A DNA stretch of 64,000 bases. Source: Acanthosoma haemorrhoidale. Taxonomy: Eukaryota > Arthropoda > Insecta > Hemiptera > Acanthosomatidae. Made by a program: the position numbers and the translations under genes. Position 1 is the first letter of the stretch. Every line of letters begins with the position of its first letter. The stretch lies in the NCBI GenBank assembly GCA_930367205.1, contig OV884009.1, forward strand, positions 37,457,841 through 37,521,840. The letters are read 5' to 3'. A model generated the notes under the pieces. The model was not told the origin of the DNA. It did not search any database and worked only from the letters and a program-made list of their open reading frames with translations. Positions 1-12,359 of the stretch are shown one piece after another.

Positions 1-317
1 GATACAATTTATATTAAGATAAAATTACAATCTGCCTTATTAGGCAATAAGTAATTGAGATAACTGTTCTGATTCATACCATATTTACAATTCATCATTC
101 ACTCGCTCATTCATACAATATTTACAAACAGCCCAGAGGCCTCCCAAGTTCACATGGTTGTCACCTCCCTCGCGTCCGAAGGAGGAAGCGGAGTCTTTGG
201 AAGTCCCCCACGCTCCCACGTCAGCCGTGTCACTGGATAAGAGCCAGCGGAGGCTGACCAAGATCGCGAGAGCCACAGACGCTCAGGACATGATTAGAGA
301 AACTGGGCATTGCCAGG
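1..317 (-). mobile_element. jockey-family retrotransposon, 3' UTR fragment
   Basis: This is the 3' untranslated end of the window's dominant non-LTR retrotransposon, in minus orientation. Read on the minus strand it ends in a GGCAGATTGTAATTTTATC motif followed by TTAATA, as in the other copies. Only the 3' UTR is present, so this is a 5'-truncated insertion. Its 3' boundary lies at or just beyond the window edge. The minus ORF at 85-276 is UTR sequence that happens to be open; the same stretch is interrupted in other copies. Confidence 0.85.
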
Positions 318-1138
318 AAGATAAATAGAAAAAAACTTTATTTACATTGTCTTATATATTCTTTGAGAATTAAATATATTTTACACTTGTTTTGCTATTT
401 GTGTAGCGTTGTCATAATTATATTTCAAGACATTTTCTAATAACGGGAAAAATAAATTTAAACCTACACAACTACATGATAAAATAAAAGTAAATAATAG
501 TGATGTATATTCAATAAAGAAATCACCTTTTTCTTAACTCAATTAAATATATTTACAAAAAATTAATAAAATTATTTCTTAATGGACACATTTAAACTAT
601 GTTACAAATAATAGATCTGCCAATACTAAAAATAGTAGCGGTACAGGAGCCAGAAATATTAGTTTGAAGCTCGGTGAAGTGTTTGGTTCTCTTGTGGGCA
701 TAACTCCTCAGTGAGGGTTTGTCATAATTTCCTATTTCCTGGATCAAGGGATTGTTTTATCAAATTGTGTAACTGAATAATTTTCCTGCTCGGGTGCATT
801 ATATGGTGTAATGTTGGAGATAAAAATTCAGATAACATTTCCGGTATTCTTGTGTATATTGTGTAACCATTTATAACCTAAATGGATTTTGAATCGTTTC
901 AAGTGTTTTGTATTTTGACCTGCAGGCGGAACTCGATAGCGAGGAGCCATAGGTCAAAATAGAACAGTTTTTGATAGAATTGGTATATTTTTGGATTGAA
1001 AGATTAATGGACAATTTTGTAAACGATCATTTTAATATTGTTTATTTCATTATTTATATGTTACCTGTAAGTGTATATTTTATTTAGCGTTAGACCAGAA
1101 TGACAGAACATGAAATGATGGCCACTATTTTTGTTTTT
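318..1138. other. AT-rich stretch without recognised feature
   Basis: No ORF, RNA or repeat in this stretch could be supported. Confidence 0.5.
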
Positions 1139-1318
1139 TTAACAACAACTTTATTATGATAAAATTACAAAATGCCTCATTGGTTAATAAGTAATTGTGA
1201 TAAATGATATCATTCATACCATATTTACAATTTTCATTCACTCGCTCATTCATTTATTATTTACAAACAGCCCAGAGAACTCTAAAAAAAAACACATGGT
1301 TGTCACCTCCCTCGCGTG
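1139..1318 (-). mobile_element. jockey-family 3' UTR fragment
   Basis: A short minus-strand copy of the 3' end of the main family. It has the AATAAAGTTGTTGTT terminus on its left and stops abruptly in the 3' UTR at about 1318. It carries an A-run where other copies have a C-rich segment (about 1285-1293). No target-site duplication was seen. Confidence 0.8.
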
Positions 1319-1469
1319 TTGCGTTATTGTTGCTTGAGGGGTTTTCTTTTTGCAAAACAAACTTAAACCAAGTAGCAGAAATAGGCTAATAATAAAATAA
1401 AAATAAAATATAAAACTATTTATTAGAGAGAAATTAGTAAATAATTTTCTTTAAGTAGAAGAGAAGGAT

Positions 1470-1795
1470 TTAAAAAAGATTATTTGGGCACCAGACCTTT
1501 CTGTCAAACTGTATCGAAAGCCTTTCCTATATCCAGAAGGATAATTTCCCGCATGTTTTTGTCATTAAAACTTTATGTATTTAAAAGTTCTGTAATCTAT
1601 AAGGCGTGATAATTGCGCTGTTGTCAAATGTCGAAACCTGAATCCGACTTTTTTATTAATTATTAACTGATTTGTGGGATTTAGCATTATATTTAAGAGC
1701 TTATTTCCGAAAATTTTTGACAAAATATTAGAAAGACATATTGGTTAATCATTAAGATACTTCTGCAGGGTTTTTTTGGGGTTTGAGGATCACTA
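1470..1795 (-). pseudogene. non-LTR reverse transcriptase fragment (second family), copy 1
   Basis: The minus strand encodes a decayed RT palm/fingers segment. One part near 1740-1600 reads like the fingers block with SNILSKIF and, further on, VGFRFRHLTTAQL, which corresponds to the QFGFR...STTAQ motif of jockey/CR1-type RTs. Next, at about 1560-1490, comes LDIGKAFDTV, the first catalytic aspartate block (DIEKAFD), then a stop. It is out of frame in places. The family differs from the main jockey copies. Part of it is repeated at 2160-2371 in the same orientation. Confidence 0.6.
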
Positions 1796-2159
1796 TGAAT
1801 TTGGACATTTTACATATACTTGGAAAGTAGTAGAATACTATTGACAATTTTTCTTTAAATTAATATTCAGTGCTGGGGATTCTGTAGTCACCTGGGGATT
1901 TTATAAGTTTTGATTGTTTTATAATTTTGCTCAATTTTTTTGCGGTGGTGTAAGCGAAATGCAATAGAATTTTGTTTAGAAACTGTTTTTACTATACAAT
2001 TCACTTTTTTGGTGTATGGCGGATAACCAAGAGACTGGATTTTGGACAGATTCTAGATGGTTGCCAAAGGTTTCAGCTTTGCATTTGCGAGAATATAAGA
2101 ATTTGTAGCTATTGTTTTGTTCCAGAGGAGGAATATTGCTTGTTTGTCTGTTAAATATT

Positions 2160-2371
2160 TTATGAATTTTAACAGTTTTCTAATCTATAAGGCGTGATAA
2201 TTGCGCAGTTGTCGAATGTCGAAACCTGAATCCGAATTTTTTATTAATTATTAACTGATTTGTAGGATTTAGCTTATTTTCGAAAAGTTTTGACAAAATA
2301 GTAGAAAGACATATTGATTAATCATTACGATACTTCTGCAGGGTCTTGGGTTTGAGGATCACTATGAGTAT
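2160..2371 (-). pseudogene. non-LTR reverse transcriptase fragment (second family), copy 2
   Basis: A direct repeat of about 1585-1795. Both copies share the segment from AATCTATAAGGCGTGATAAT through CTGCAGGGT and GAGGATCACTATGA. It encodes the same degraded fingers/QFGFR region on the minus strand, but lacks the KAFD block. Differences are point changes and small indels (for example a T-run length change near the right end), so the copies are not recent identical duplicates. Confidence 0.6.
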
Positions 2372-2724
2372 AATGAATATAATAATAAGTTATAATAATA
2401 ATAAAAAGCTAAAAGATGATTTAGTTTTTGTGCCCAGTTGTATTTTTTCGTTTTCTAATTTATTTCTTACAAAGTTATTTACCATTTTTTTAGCTATGGC
2501 GTGTTAACCGTTTTTTTTTTTAAATTTTAATCAGAGCTTGCTGGTAGAAAGATATATTTGTAATATAATTATTATGAACATTCATTAGGGATATCCATGT
2601 ATCAATATACATTGTATGTGGAAACGTTGTGTAATAAGCTTAAGCCGATCACCCAACACATTCCTGCACTCATTTATTTACACACAGCTAATAAGACTCA
2701 GCTTTTCTTTTTTAATATTGGCAA

Positions 2725-2818
2725 AGGTATGAATGAAAACATTTATTACAATTACTAATTGCCCAATGAAGCAGATTGTAATTTTATCATAATAAAGTTG
2801 TTGTAATAAAAAAAAAAA
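2725..2818 (+). mobile_element. jockey-family 3' terminus, short fragment
   Basis: Plus-strand copy of only the last ~95 bp of the main family: GTATGAATGA, a variant of the ATTGCCCAAT block, then ATTGTAATTTTATC, AATAAAG and an A-rich tail. It is one of the few copies ending in a run of A. Confidence 0.7.
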
Positions 2819-3638
2819 TATACATAGGAAAAAAAATTAAAAAAGAGAAGAAACCATTTAATGAGTTCAGTGCGGGCCAGGGACAGTAAAATGCTGAAAA
2901 TGAAAATAAATTGTAACGTAGTAAAGTATCAACCAAACGAAACTTTTCGGCACTTAAAAACTTATATTTCGAAAAAAATTTCGAGTCAATAACGACAGCC
3001 TTCAGGCGGGAGAAACAATATATTGAATCTTAAATATGCCAACATACTCGTTATTGCGAAAGCATAATCGTCAGAGAGAGGTAATATATGATACGGAGTT
3101 GACTATTATTTTTTGCATTCCTCCCGTTATTAAATACCGCCTCGGCTACTTTTTGTTATTTTCAGACTGCTAATTTAAAAAACTAAAAAACAGCTCCAAG
3201 TGGACTCTCACCACTGTACCGTAACAATCAACCTCCACCGAGGATTCCCACACTCCTTACTCCTCTCACACCACCTTCAAGCAGGTCCTCCTAGTACAAG
3301 GATCCGATCTCCCTAAATATTTTATGTTTCTCCCTCATCCTAAAATTTTAACTAGAGAGCCTAGAAAAAAAAAAAAATATTGACAAAAAAAAATCAGCTT
3401 GAACAAACAAATTCTATTATCAGGTTTATTTTTGCATTGGGGTTTCTAATTTGTTCTTAACTCCGAACAAAATTTTTTTCTTATATACGATCAATTTTGG
3501 TTTCATTGTCCGTATATATGATTATTGATAAAGCCTAAGTAGTCTTAGGAATTGTTTTCGCATTGATCCCCATTTCAAGAAACAACGAACTGGTTTGCGT
3601 TGTTGTCACACCTCTAGAACCAAACCATAACCCGGTGT
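2819..3638. other. AT-rich stretch without recognised feature
   Basis: Nothing beyond simple A-runs (for example near 3367) was recognised. The sequence immediately left of 3639 is the pre-insertion target of the next element. Confidence 0.5.
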
Positions 3639-3651
3639 TAAAAACCCCATT

Positions 3652-4245
3652 GATTGATTAGTTCTTTATTGTGCAATAATTACAATCTGCCTTTTATAAG
3701 GCAATAATAATACAGATAAATGATCTCATTCATACCATATTTACAGTCATCATTCACTCGATCATTCATACAATAGGACATGATTGGAGAAATTGGCCAT
3801 TACCAGGACTCCCACTGTCACGCGATTATAGCAGGTTACGAGGCCACTGCCGTTTCAGTCTCCGAGGAGGATTATAGGGATGAGTGGCGCAGTGCAAAGC
3901 CTGTTGGATGAGTTCTAGAATGTAGGGTATATTAAGGTCGTTATGAAGGGTTTTGTTGCTGACATAATAAGGGGCATTTACTATTGTTCTCAGGACTTTT
4001 GATTGAAAGGATTGGATACGCTTGATGTTCGACTTTTTTGCTGCCCCTCATAGCTCTATTCCGTATGTTCCGATTGGTTTAAGTACAACTTTGTAGATTA
4101 GTAGTTTATTTTCTATTGAGAGATGGGATGTCCTTTGAAGTAGTCTGTACAGTTGTCCAAAGCGTCTGTTTAGTTCTTGTCTTTTTAGTCTCGTATGTGG
4201 GTTCCAGGTCAGTCGTTTGTCAAGATGGAAGCCTAAGTACCGTAC
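3652..4245 (-). mobile_element. jockey-family insertion with target-site duplication and internal deletion
   Basis: A complete insertion unit. The 13 bp duplication TAAAAACCCCATT lies at 3639-3651 and 4246-4258. The element is on the minus strand: 3' UTR at left, RT C-terminus at right (minus ORF 4326-4048 includes YLGFHLDKRLTWNPHTRL). At about 3776 most of the 3' UTR is missing, with the terminal block joined directly to the sequence around GGACATGATTGG. The 5' truncation falls in the VRYLGF segment. The 3' tail after AATAAAG is not poly(A). Confidence 0.9.
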
Positions 4246-4286
4246 TAAAAACCCCATTAAAGTTCCAAAAACAAACGGATCACTCT

Positions 4287-4711
4287 CCGATTTATGGCAC
4301 AATATTTCACCTACCTTGTATTTCACTATTTGGCCGAATAATACATATTATAGAGCATATTACCGCATTTTACGTGGTCAAATCAATCATAATTTGAATA
4401 GTATAAATATTGTAATTGAATCAATTTTTTTTAAATGATATAAATAGTGTAATTAAACAATCATTACTTAATAACATAAATATTTCCATTAAATAAATGG
4501 TCACTTAAAAAATACAAACATTGTAATTCTTTTTAGCATGTTTCTAAATGACAAATGTAAATTATTATGATGAAAACATTCATTTTGATGTGTAGTAAAT
4601 TTTCCATGTTCTTTTTTCGCACCGATTTATGGCTCAATAGGTTATAATAATTACTTTGTTTCACTATTTGGCCGAATAATGCATATTATAGTGCATATTA
4701 CCGCATTTTAC
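4287..4711. repeat. direct repeat pair about 335 bp apart
   Basis: The segment from CCGATTTATGGC to ACCGCATTTTAC occurs at 4287-4373 and again at about 4622-4711, with small differences. It includes the shared core TTTCACTATTTGGCCGAATA. The pair brackets the left half of the dispersed repeat described next, so the underlying unit may be tandem or LTR-like. Confidence 0.7.
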
Positions 4712-4998
4712 ATATTATATGGCATAGCTTAATTTTTTATATTGCATATAAGTCCCAGGCCTTACTCATCATGCTTCACAAGTATGGTCCAATTGCAAAA
4801 CCAACTACAGATAACTCCAAAACCCAGGAATTCGTTTCATCAATGACTACCCTCGCTACACAAAAATGACCACTATGGTCAACGACTTACAACCCCCCAA
4901 AATTCGAGTATCGTTCTAAAACTCAAACATATATATTTGTATATTCAATAAAACAATAGCTTATGAAAATCCACTATTTCGGGAGGCTGGTAACTACA
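4379..4998. repeat. dispersed AT-rich repeat, copy A
   Basis: Collinear, in the same orientation, with 17218-17824. Shared landmarks in order are AAATCAATCATAA, AATAGTGTAATTAAACAA, TTACTTAATAACATAAATAT, TTTTTAGCATGTTTCT, TTCGCACCGATTTAT, GGGCCTTACTCAT (copy B form) and GAAAATCCA. No ORF is present. No terminal inverted repeat or target duplication was seen, so its class is unknown. Confidence 0.75.
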
Positions 4999-6127
4999 GC
5001 AAAAATGTTCTTAAAAGATAGATTCACAAAAGAACTAAACATCTGTTAGAATTTAAAATGATCTGTTGAATTTTGAGTAGAAATTGCTAAATATTTTTAT
5101 TTTATTGTTAATAGTCTTATTTATTAAAGTTTTATGTAATTTGTAAATAAAGTTTTTTTTTTTTAATACACATACATATATGTAACAAGTTTAATTGTAA
5201 ATTAAATTGTGAATAAGGTGGCTTATCTCTCTATCCCTAACACGGTGTTTTTTTACCGACTAGTAGAATTTATCATGTAGGGCGACTTCACTTTTTACAA
5301 GGCAGCAATGTCAGCGTATCGAAATCTAATAAATATTTGTATATTATATTGATTAGGGTATACAATTAATGATAATAATTATATATTAGGGAGCACAAGG
5401 TGTAATGTGTAGGTAATATGTTCTTATTAATTTCAGATTGGTCGGATGTTATTACTGCTATCGAATTGGGTGTATACATACAATACAAGTACATAAACTT
5501 GTACGTTTACTACAATACGTACGATTTAAGTACAAGCTCTCTTATGGCTCAGCGATGATATCTTTTCTCATTACCGATTTATGCGATCGTAAGTTCAACG
5601 TGGAAAGATAGCCGGAGATAATGCATAAGCAATAGTTAAGGACATGCATCGCATCCGGTTGCCCGCTCTACCTGTCCGGCGTAATTAAAGGGTTATTATT
5701 ATAAACTGCAATTAAGATATTATATAGCTAGCTCTGAAGGCTTTAATCCCCCCATTCCTACCTAATTGTTTCCAGCGTGGTTGTTTCAGCACTCATTATC
5801 TACCCAATCCTGTCGTTGATAATTTTTTTCCGGACCTGAATGCTCTTCCAGATGTTTTTCTAATGAACCGTTTCGGTACACGATTCGCTCCTCGTTCGTT
5901 TTTTAAACAAATTATTCAAATCCAATCTTACTAAATCGTTTTTATGACGGTCATTGACGAATCTCTATCACCTGCTTGTCTGTACGTTCTACGATAGTGG
6001 CAGTAAAAATAATCCAATAGGTCCAAAATTTTAAAAATGTATTAAAAATTCCTCACTATAAAATATAATGGTAGGATATTGGCGAAAAAAATTATACGTA
6101 ATGAAGCTTCACTTATTTTTTTTTTCA
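4999..6127. other. AT-rich stretch without recognised gene
   Basis: No supported gene. A short segment near 5980-6010 (GTTCTACGATAGTGGCAGTA) resembles one near 10080-10110, perhaps an old repeat. Confidence 0.4.
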
Positions 6128-6485
6128 ACAACTAATCTACCGTTTATTGCGATCAAATTACAATCTGTCTCATCAGGCAATAAGTAATTGTGTTCAATGT
6201 TCTCATTCATATCATATTTTCAATTCTTCATTCACTCGCTCAGTCAAACAGTATTTAATAACAGCTCAGAGACCTCTCAAAACCGCATGGTTGTCACTCT
6301 CCTCGCCTGTGAAAGAGGAAGCGGAGTCTTAAGAAGTCCCCCACGCTCCTCCGTCAGCCGCGTCATCGGATACGAGCCAGCGGAGGCCGAGAAAGAACGC
6401 GAGAGCCACAGACGCGCAGGACATGATTGGAGAAACTGGCCATTGCCAGGTCTCCCACTGTCACGCATTTATAGCAGGTCACGAG
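6128..6485 (-). mobile_element. jockey-family 3' UTR fragment
   Basis: Minus-strand 3' UTR of the main family. It has the ATTGTGTTCAATGTTCTCATT variant of the terminal block (split here as a subfamily marker, also seen at 24.5, 55.2 and 56.5 kb). It ends at about 6485 after AGCAGGTCACGAG. The overlapping short ORFs on both strands are incidental. Confidence 0.8.
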
Positions 6486-7093
6486 TGATTCCAATAAAGG
6501 TAACAATAATGTAGATAGAGTCAGAAGATACAGCTTTTTGGTGGTGATCCCAACTCGACCGAGTCCAAGTATACCACTTCAAGCTAGAAATATTGAGATT
6601 TGTATTAAACTAGTTTTATGGGCTTGTGGAATGACTCAGTATAATCAATTATGGTCAATGATCCTATTCATACCATTCCGCATGGTCGTCACACATTGAT
6701 AAGATAATGAGTTTTGAGTGACTGACATTTCGCGATCGAGTGGGGAGTTGGATCTGCTTCTGATGCAGCCAAAAACCACAAAACCCATGCAATCATGAGA
6801 TGTGAGCCCAGCCATATCAAAACCTTGAGGCGAGAACGGAGACGCGGCGGCGCCTTAACAGAATCAGTTCATTACCCTAATCGGAAGCCAGCTGCCGTGT
6901 TTATTGTGTTAGCAAGATGGCTATCTCCTCCATCAGCTAATTGCTCTGTACCTCATGCCTCTTGCCTGCCATTAAAAGCAGTAAAACCGAGCCAGTCTGT
7001 TTAACAATAAAGTGCAACCGTTTTCGGGTTCGATCCTTCCATCGTTACTCTATTATATTTTCTGCCCAGTATTTACCCGATACCTTAAATTAG
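6486..7093. other. Stretch without recognised feature
   Basis: Includes a slightly GC-richer patch (about 6795-7004, open on the plus strand for 69 codons) with no recognisable motif. I do not call it a gene. Confidence 0.4.
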
Positions 7094-7184
7094 TAATTAC
7101 TTATCTATTGAAAGATGGAATGTCCTTTGAAGTAGTCTATAGATTTGTACAAAGCGTCTGTATTGTTCTATTATTTTTAGGCAA
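7094..7184 (-). pseudogene. jockey-family RT C-terminal scrap
   Basis: About 90 bp aligning by eye to the segment of the main family that encodes GQLYRLLQRTSHLSIE on the minus strand. Substitutions and a small deletion disrupt it. No 3' UTR is attached. Confidence 0.6.
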
Positions 7185-8878
7185 GGTTTTATGATAGTAA
7201 ATGTAAACATGAAATACTAGATACCCTACTGTATTGGATACATAAAGAGGGACGGAATTATAAATAACTGGTAAATGTAATGTGGATGTATAGATAGATG
7301 GATAGAAAAAAAACTTTAACCTGGGACCAAGTGCCCTATGAATATTAATAAAGTATAAATAAAGGTTTTTTTCACCCTACAAATAATTTTACAAAAGACC
7401 TTGTATGTTCTCAGTGTGCTAATAAAAACCATACGAATGAGAGGTGCAACTTGCAACTCCGCTGAAAGAAGGGATACCTAATCGATAGCAATTGATGTGG
7501 GATGATAGCCCGCCTAGTAAGCTGAAATATATCAAGAGAGAGGTCAAGCAAGAATACATCTAATCACGACAATCCTCGAGGATAAGTAGCCTTAGAATGT
7601 TACACTGTAGGCTCACCCATAGATATCTTATCATCCAACATGGAATGTTGCCTTTTGACAAAGAATTGCTACCTGTACGCTAGAGGTTCTTGTCCAGTGA
7701 GAAAATATCCCATGAAAAGTATCTTCCGCCCTTTCATCAATGCTCAATTACCTTTTTCTAAGATAATTGAGTAGAGATGTTCTTTTCTTCATCGAGGGAG
7801 GAGCAGGATTCGGGAAAATGATGGCTGGCCAAGAAAGAACAATTGATTGGTTAATTCATCGAACATATTTACCTAACAACATAGAACAATGATTAATTAT
7901 CTGAAGAAACGAGGAAGCTATACCATATAACAATAGACTACCATTTGCCCACTGCTGCAGTACAAGAAGAGGTTAACTTCATTGTACTGTGCATTTATTA
8001 TCATTTCATTTTACTTTTGTAAATTTTTATTCAGTAATCATTAACCTATATGTATATCTTTCTTTAATATGTTTAACTAATTTAGCTTAGTTTTTCAACT
8101 AATATTCTAAATTTAGTTAGCCATTAAAGGCCCTATCTACAAATATCATTCATACAGTCCACTATTTACTATCACAGTTGAATGTGTACATTCAGAACCA
8201 CCATCCAACGGAGTACATATCCGACAAATAGTGAAATATTTGAGAAAAGTTAGCTTCAAGTTGGCGAATATCCAGTTTAACTTGTGATTGTATCATTTTG
8301 TATGACAAAATGTATCAGTTTGTATTTGATCATAGGAACATTCTAGCATCACTCTCATACATTCAGCTCTTACATTTTTCCCTTGCAACTGTGGCTGGAC
8401 TGATTTTGAATTTGCTCTATTGGGCACGGGAGTAATGTTCCAAGTCAATTAGGAAGTCATAAGAGGAGGGATGAGCTTGTTGTACGCAACGAAAAAATGA
8501 ACTGAGTACGATTAGTGTCGTAAGAAAATAAATATTAAAGTGTGCCTAAAGTCAGTTATGTACAACGGAAATAGGAGAGCTATTGTGCCTCATTTTATCA
8601 TCTTGTTCAATTATATATTTTCAATCAGACCTAACTCGTTGAGAGAGACCCACTAGCAACCATGTGGAATGCAAAGTGAAAAAAGAGCATTCTGTTGTGG
8701 GTGTTGGATGGTCAGCACACTGGACCCCTCCAGGACGTACCTAGGGCCATGGGGGCATTCTAGCCTCACAGAGCGTGTTAGCTGCTGGGAGGACTTTTCC
8801 ATGTTTATAAAATGTAAACATTATTGAAATGTACACATGCACTAAACTTTGTCTCCACACCTTGTGTACTATAAGTCG
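7185..8878. other. Stretch without recognised gene
   Basis: AT-rich sequence with a short GATA-type microsatellite near 7290-7305. No ORF with coding character was found. Confidence 0.4.
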
Positions 8879-9148
8879 CTATCTATGCCCACCGCCTAAT
8901 ATGTGGGACTGAGGTGTCTCTGTGGTTCTGGCTGGTTCCCTGGTTCTGCTCTCGTTCTGATGCTCGCTCGGACTCCGGTATTGAGTATTATTCTCATACG
9001 TGCCGGAGCAAATGCTCGGGTCGGCATGGTCACCTAAGGTGTACTCAAGTGGAGCAGGAGTTGATGGCAGAGAGCTTATTGTCCGATGTGAACTTCTTCG
9101 GTTCATGCCACCATTGTTGGGATAAGACGGTTTGACCAATGGCATACA
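8879..9148 (-). CDS. Candidate terminal exon, unknown protein
   Basis: On the minus strand a 90-codon open stretch begins right after a CTGACAG acceptor-like site (AG ends at 9149) and ends at a TAG at 8879-8881. The deduced tail is polar and low in hydrophobics, rich in S, T, P, R, E and N. It includes LPSTPAPLEYTLGDHADP and SEHQNESRTREPARTTETPQ. There is no transmembrane segment and no domain I recognise. The patch is more GC-rich than its surroundings and its codons look host-like, which favours a real exon. A plus-strand ORF over the same bases (8914-9135) looks like a shadow. No clear AATAAA follows. It may be the C-terminus of a gene to the right on the minus strand, or an unrecognised transposon ORF. 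Confidence 0.33.
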   Translation of the reverse strand, partial: CMPLVKPSYPNNGGMNRRSSHRTISSLPSTPAPLEYTLGDHADPSICSGTYENNTQYRSPSEHQNESRTREPARTTETPQSHILGGGHR

Positions 9149-12100
9149 CTGTCAGACGAATAACGACCACTCTTTGTCTGAATGAAAGTAGAGACTCTCC
9201 CTTCGGTCTTGGTAACTAGAGCTATTGTCTGTCATATTTCCTATCCCAGTTCGTATTTCCTATCTTAAATTACTTATGAGATTTGATCTGAGAAAAGGTG
9301 TTAATTGTGAAATGTTCTTTTTTTTATAATAAGAATGGCCCCACAAATGTTGACAATGACTAGTCAATGCAAATAATATGAAGGCCTGCGAATTTCACAA
9401 AAATTTGAATTGATGACAGTCATAAATCTCCGTGAGCCATGTTTTACTTAAACCGAAGCCATTGTAAAAACCTATTCTTGGGCTCCCCCCTAAAACACGG
9501 GCAGTTGATTTGGTTATTTACTAAGTTTATTAATGCTCTTATATTTAATATAATCTTCTTATCTAAACTACTCTATTCAGAAAATTATAAAATGCTTGTT
9601 ACAGCATTAATGATTGCCACGTAAGTGTCACTCAAACAATTCTACTCACTCAGTATGTTCACACTCGTAGCAAAATTTAAAAAATATTCAACATTAAATA
9701 AAGTGTTGTGACCACCAGCGTTTGTGAAACTGATGGCATCTGCTGAAGCACTTAAACCGTCAGCGATTTCGCGGTAAACATTTATCATAACTGTGCATTC
9801 ATTCCTTTTCTGTTAAGGTTTCCAATAATATTTTAGAAATGTTACGGCGGTAGTTAAATATAAACCTAGTTCGTAAAGTTTCGTATTGCAAACAACCTTT
9901 GCAGTTAGTTGACAGCGAGATTATTTATAGAGTGGTCATAAAGGTTCATGTCTATTACATAAAAAAACATTGACGTCATCAGCCACAAACCTCGTATAGA
10001 TTTTTTCTTTTAAGTGGCCTTACAGCCAGCTGCTGAGTCCGAGGCTATACTTACGATCTTGTACAGACTGATCGTCGGTATGTTCTACGATAACAGCATT
10101 AAAAATGTCATATATTTTTATACGTTTAATAATTTATATGTTTTTAATATTCAATGTGATTATTACAATTAAATTAGTTATTTTTCTCCATAATCGAGGA
10201 CACATGAAATACAGCTACTGAAAAAGATGAAAACGGGTATTTACTGTCACTCCAGTAGATTTCAATTGGTTTATTTTAGCTATTAATAATTATTGATGTA
10301 CTCGTTACACCCATCCTTACAATCCTCCTCGTCACCTAAATCGGGTGTGGCTTCGCGATACATTGTAAATAGATTTGTGAGTCATGAGGTCGTGTCACTG
10401 GCCATCATCCCCACTCCCTTGTTATGAGCTACTGTGGCTCTCTTACCCTCTCTCTCTCTCTCTGGTCGTCACCTCATGGCGAAACGGACAGAGAGGCAGG
10501 TAGGGGGATTTCCGCTGATTCCGGGAAATTCCTTTTTCCCAGGCTGGATTTGTATGTATATATTGTTTGAATGGAAAACTTACATAATTACGATTGAATT
10601 CTTACATCCGAATTAACAATGCTTACTTCTAACATTCTAATTTTTCGAGAAAAACATTTTTGACTAAAATGTAGAAAATAATATGTAATACAATGTCAAA
10701 TAACTGCCAGTTTACTGATCTATATATTTTATTATTAAAACGCTAATTAGTTAAAGTAGAGATTTATAGAGGAAAGGATTAAGCTATGTAAGATGTAAGT
10801 GACTGGCCAAACACAATTCATATAGGGAAGGTCTGCACTCGCTGGTTGAGCTCCCGACTGGATATTGGGTGACCTCCCAAATTGTGGTCCTGATCTCGCA
10901 AATAATTTTTTTCTAAGCTATTAATTGCTAATAATTGTAAATAATAGAGGGGCCAAAACCACAATACAACTTCTACTCGAAAAGAAAAAAACAAAAGAAT
11001 TTAATATCAAACTTTATTTGAACTCTTCTTCATGTGAAAAGAAAAAAAAATCCTCCCGATAATGTAAGAAAAAATAAATCAAACTCAAAAAAAAACCATT
11101 AATAGATAATTACGCCACAGAAGAGGTTAAAAATAAAATAGGGGAGTTTTCTTTTGCATTAATTAAATTCTTTAATGACTAAAGGTTTATTAAGCGATTT
11201 AATGAAATGGATTTCTTTATTATCTTTATTTATTATAAGTGTTGTCTTCGTACACTTCACATGGCCGATGGTGCAGCCGGTAATCTCGATGAATAAATTC
11301 ATTCCGAGCGTAAAAAATAATTACTTAGAAAGTGTTCAAACAGGCTCAACAAGAATATAAAATAAAACTTAACAACTTCTAATAACTACTCTGCAGATCA
11401 GTAGACCTACCAGCACACCTGTTCTGACTCAACTGTACACGTAAACAAAAACAATATTCTCTTATTGGTGTCTTTAATTTATTATTAGATGGTGGCATCT
11501 TGACTAAAGACTATCATGGAAGCCGAAGACGAGACTATGCAGGCAAGAACTAAACGGAATCTTTTAATTTAATACTGTATTTTGCTCACTTATTTTACTG
11601 TCTTCTGTTTTAACAACATCGTACCTGTGAATTTATTTAGTTGAATGATTTTAAAAGAATTTGTACATGTATTTTTTAATTGAGGTTTATAATTTATTCT
11701 ACTTATTTAATTTTGTTATTCGTTTGTCGTGTGATATTTGTTTTGTGCTATATTATTATTCATAGGTGACTTGTTCCAAGATTAAAGTTTTATTTCTATC
11801 CATCTACATGGCGGCATCACATTTATACTCCGTTGTAAGTTCTGTCCATTAGTTATTTTTAATTCCATCCATCTTTTTCTATCCGATTCAGTACGGTAGG
11901 GCAGCTAGCTCGTTCAGAATTTTTTTTAGTTGAATCAACTTTTACCCTAATTTTTAATATAATCATAATTATTAAGTTTTTATTAAAAGATAAGTTGAGT
12001 AGTGATAAGTAGCGTGAAAGTAATCCCATAAGTTCCTTTAAGAAATCTTAAACACGTTTATGACACGTTAGTGAAATTAGCAAGCGGAAATTTGGACAGG

Positions 12101-12359
12101 ACATTGAAATGAGAATTTTCAACAGCGGCAGGGAAGGACGGTTTCTGTTTACGGATTCAAACGTATCAAGCCAGTGTGTTTGTATTTTGGTGGAAATGTT
12201 TCAGCACCTAAACAATACAATTTTTAAATACAGCATTTGGGCCCAAAATTGGAGATACACTTCACGAAGAATCATTATTGTTTTGATTCCAAGCATCCGG
12301 ATAGTTCTTTAGAACGTTTCATTGAAAAAAAAAAAAAAAACCGTTATGCCAGACGGAGT
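9149..12359. other. Long stretch without recognised gene
   Basis: AT-rich sequence. It holds a CT microsatellite near 10449-10462 and a weak tRNA-like segment near 10826-10903 (GGTTGAGCTCCCGACTGG) resembling the head at 51.2 kb. Short ORFs at 11175 and 12109 have no recognisable content. Confidence 0.4.

Noticed and set aside
85..276. Conserved ~63-codon minus ORF in the jockey 3' UTR (also 58595-58786)
   Set aside because: Open in two copies but broken by stops or deletions in most others. Pattern of differences is not codon-like.
10449..10462. CT microsatellite as promoter element
   Set aside because: A short (CT)n run without nearby gene start; ordinary simple repeat.
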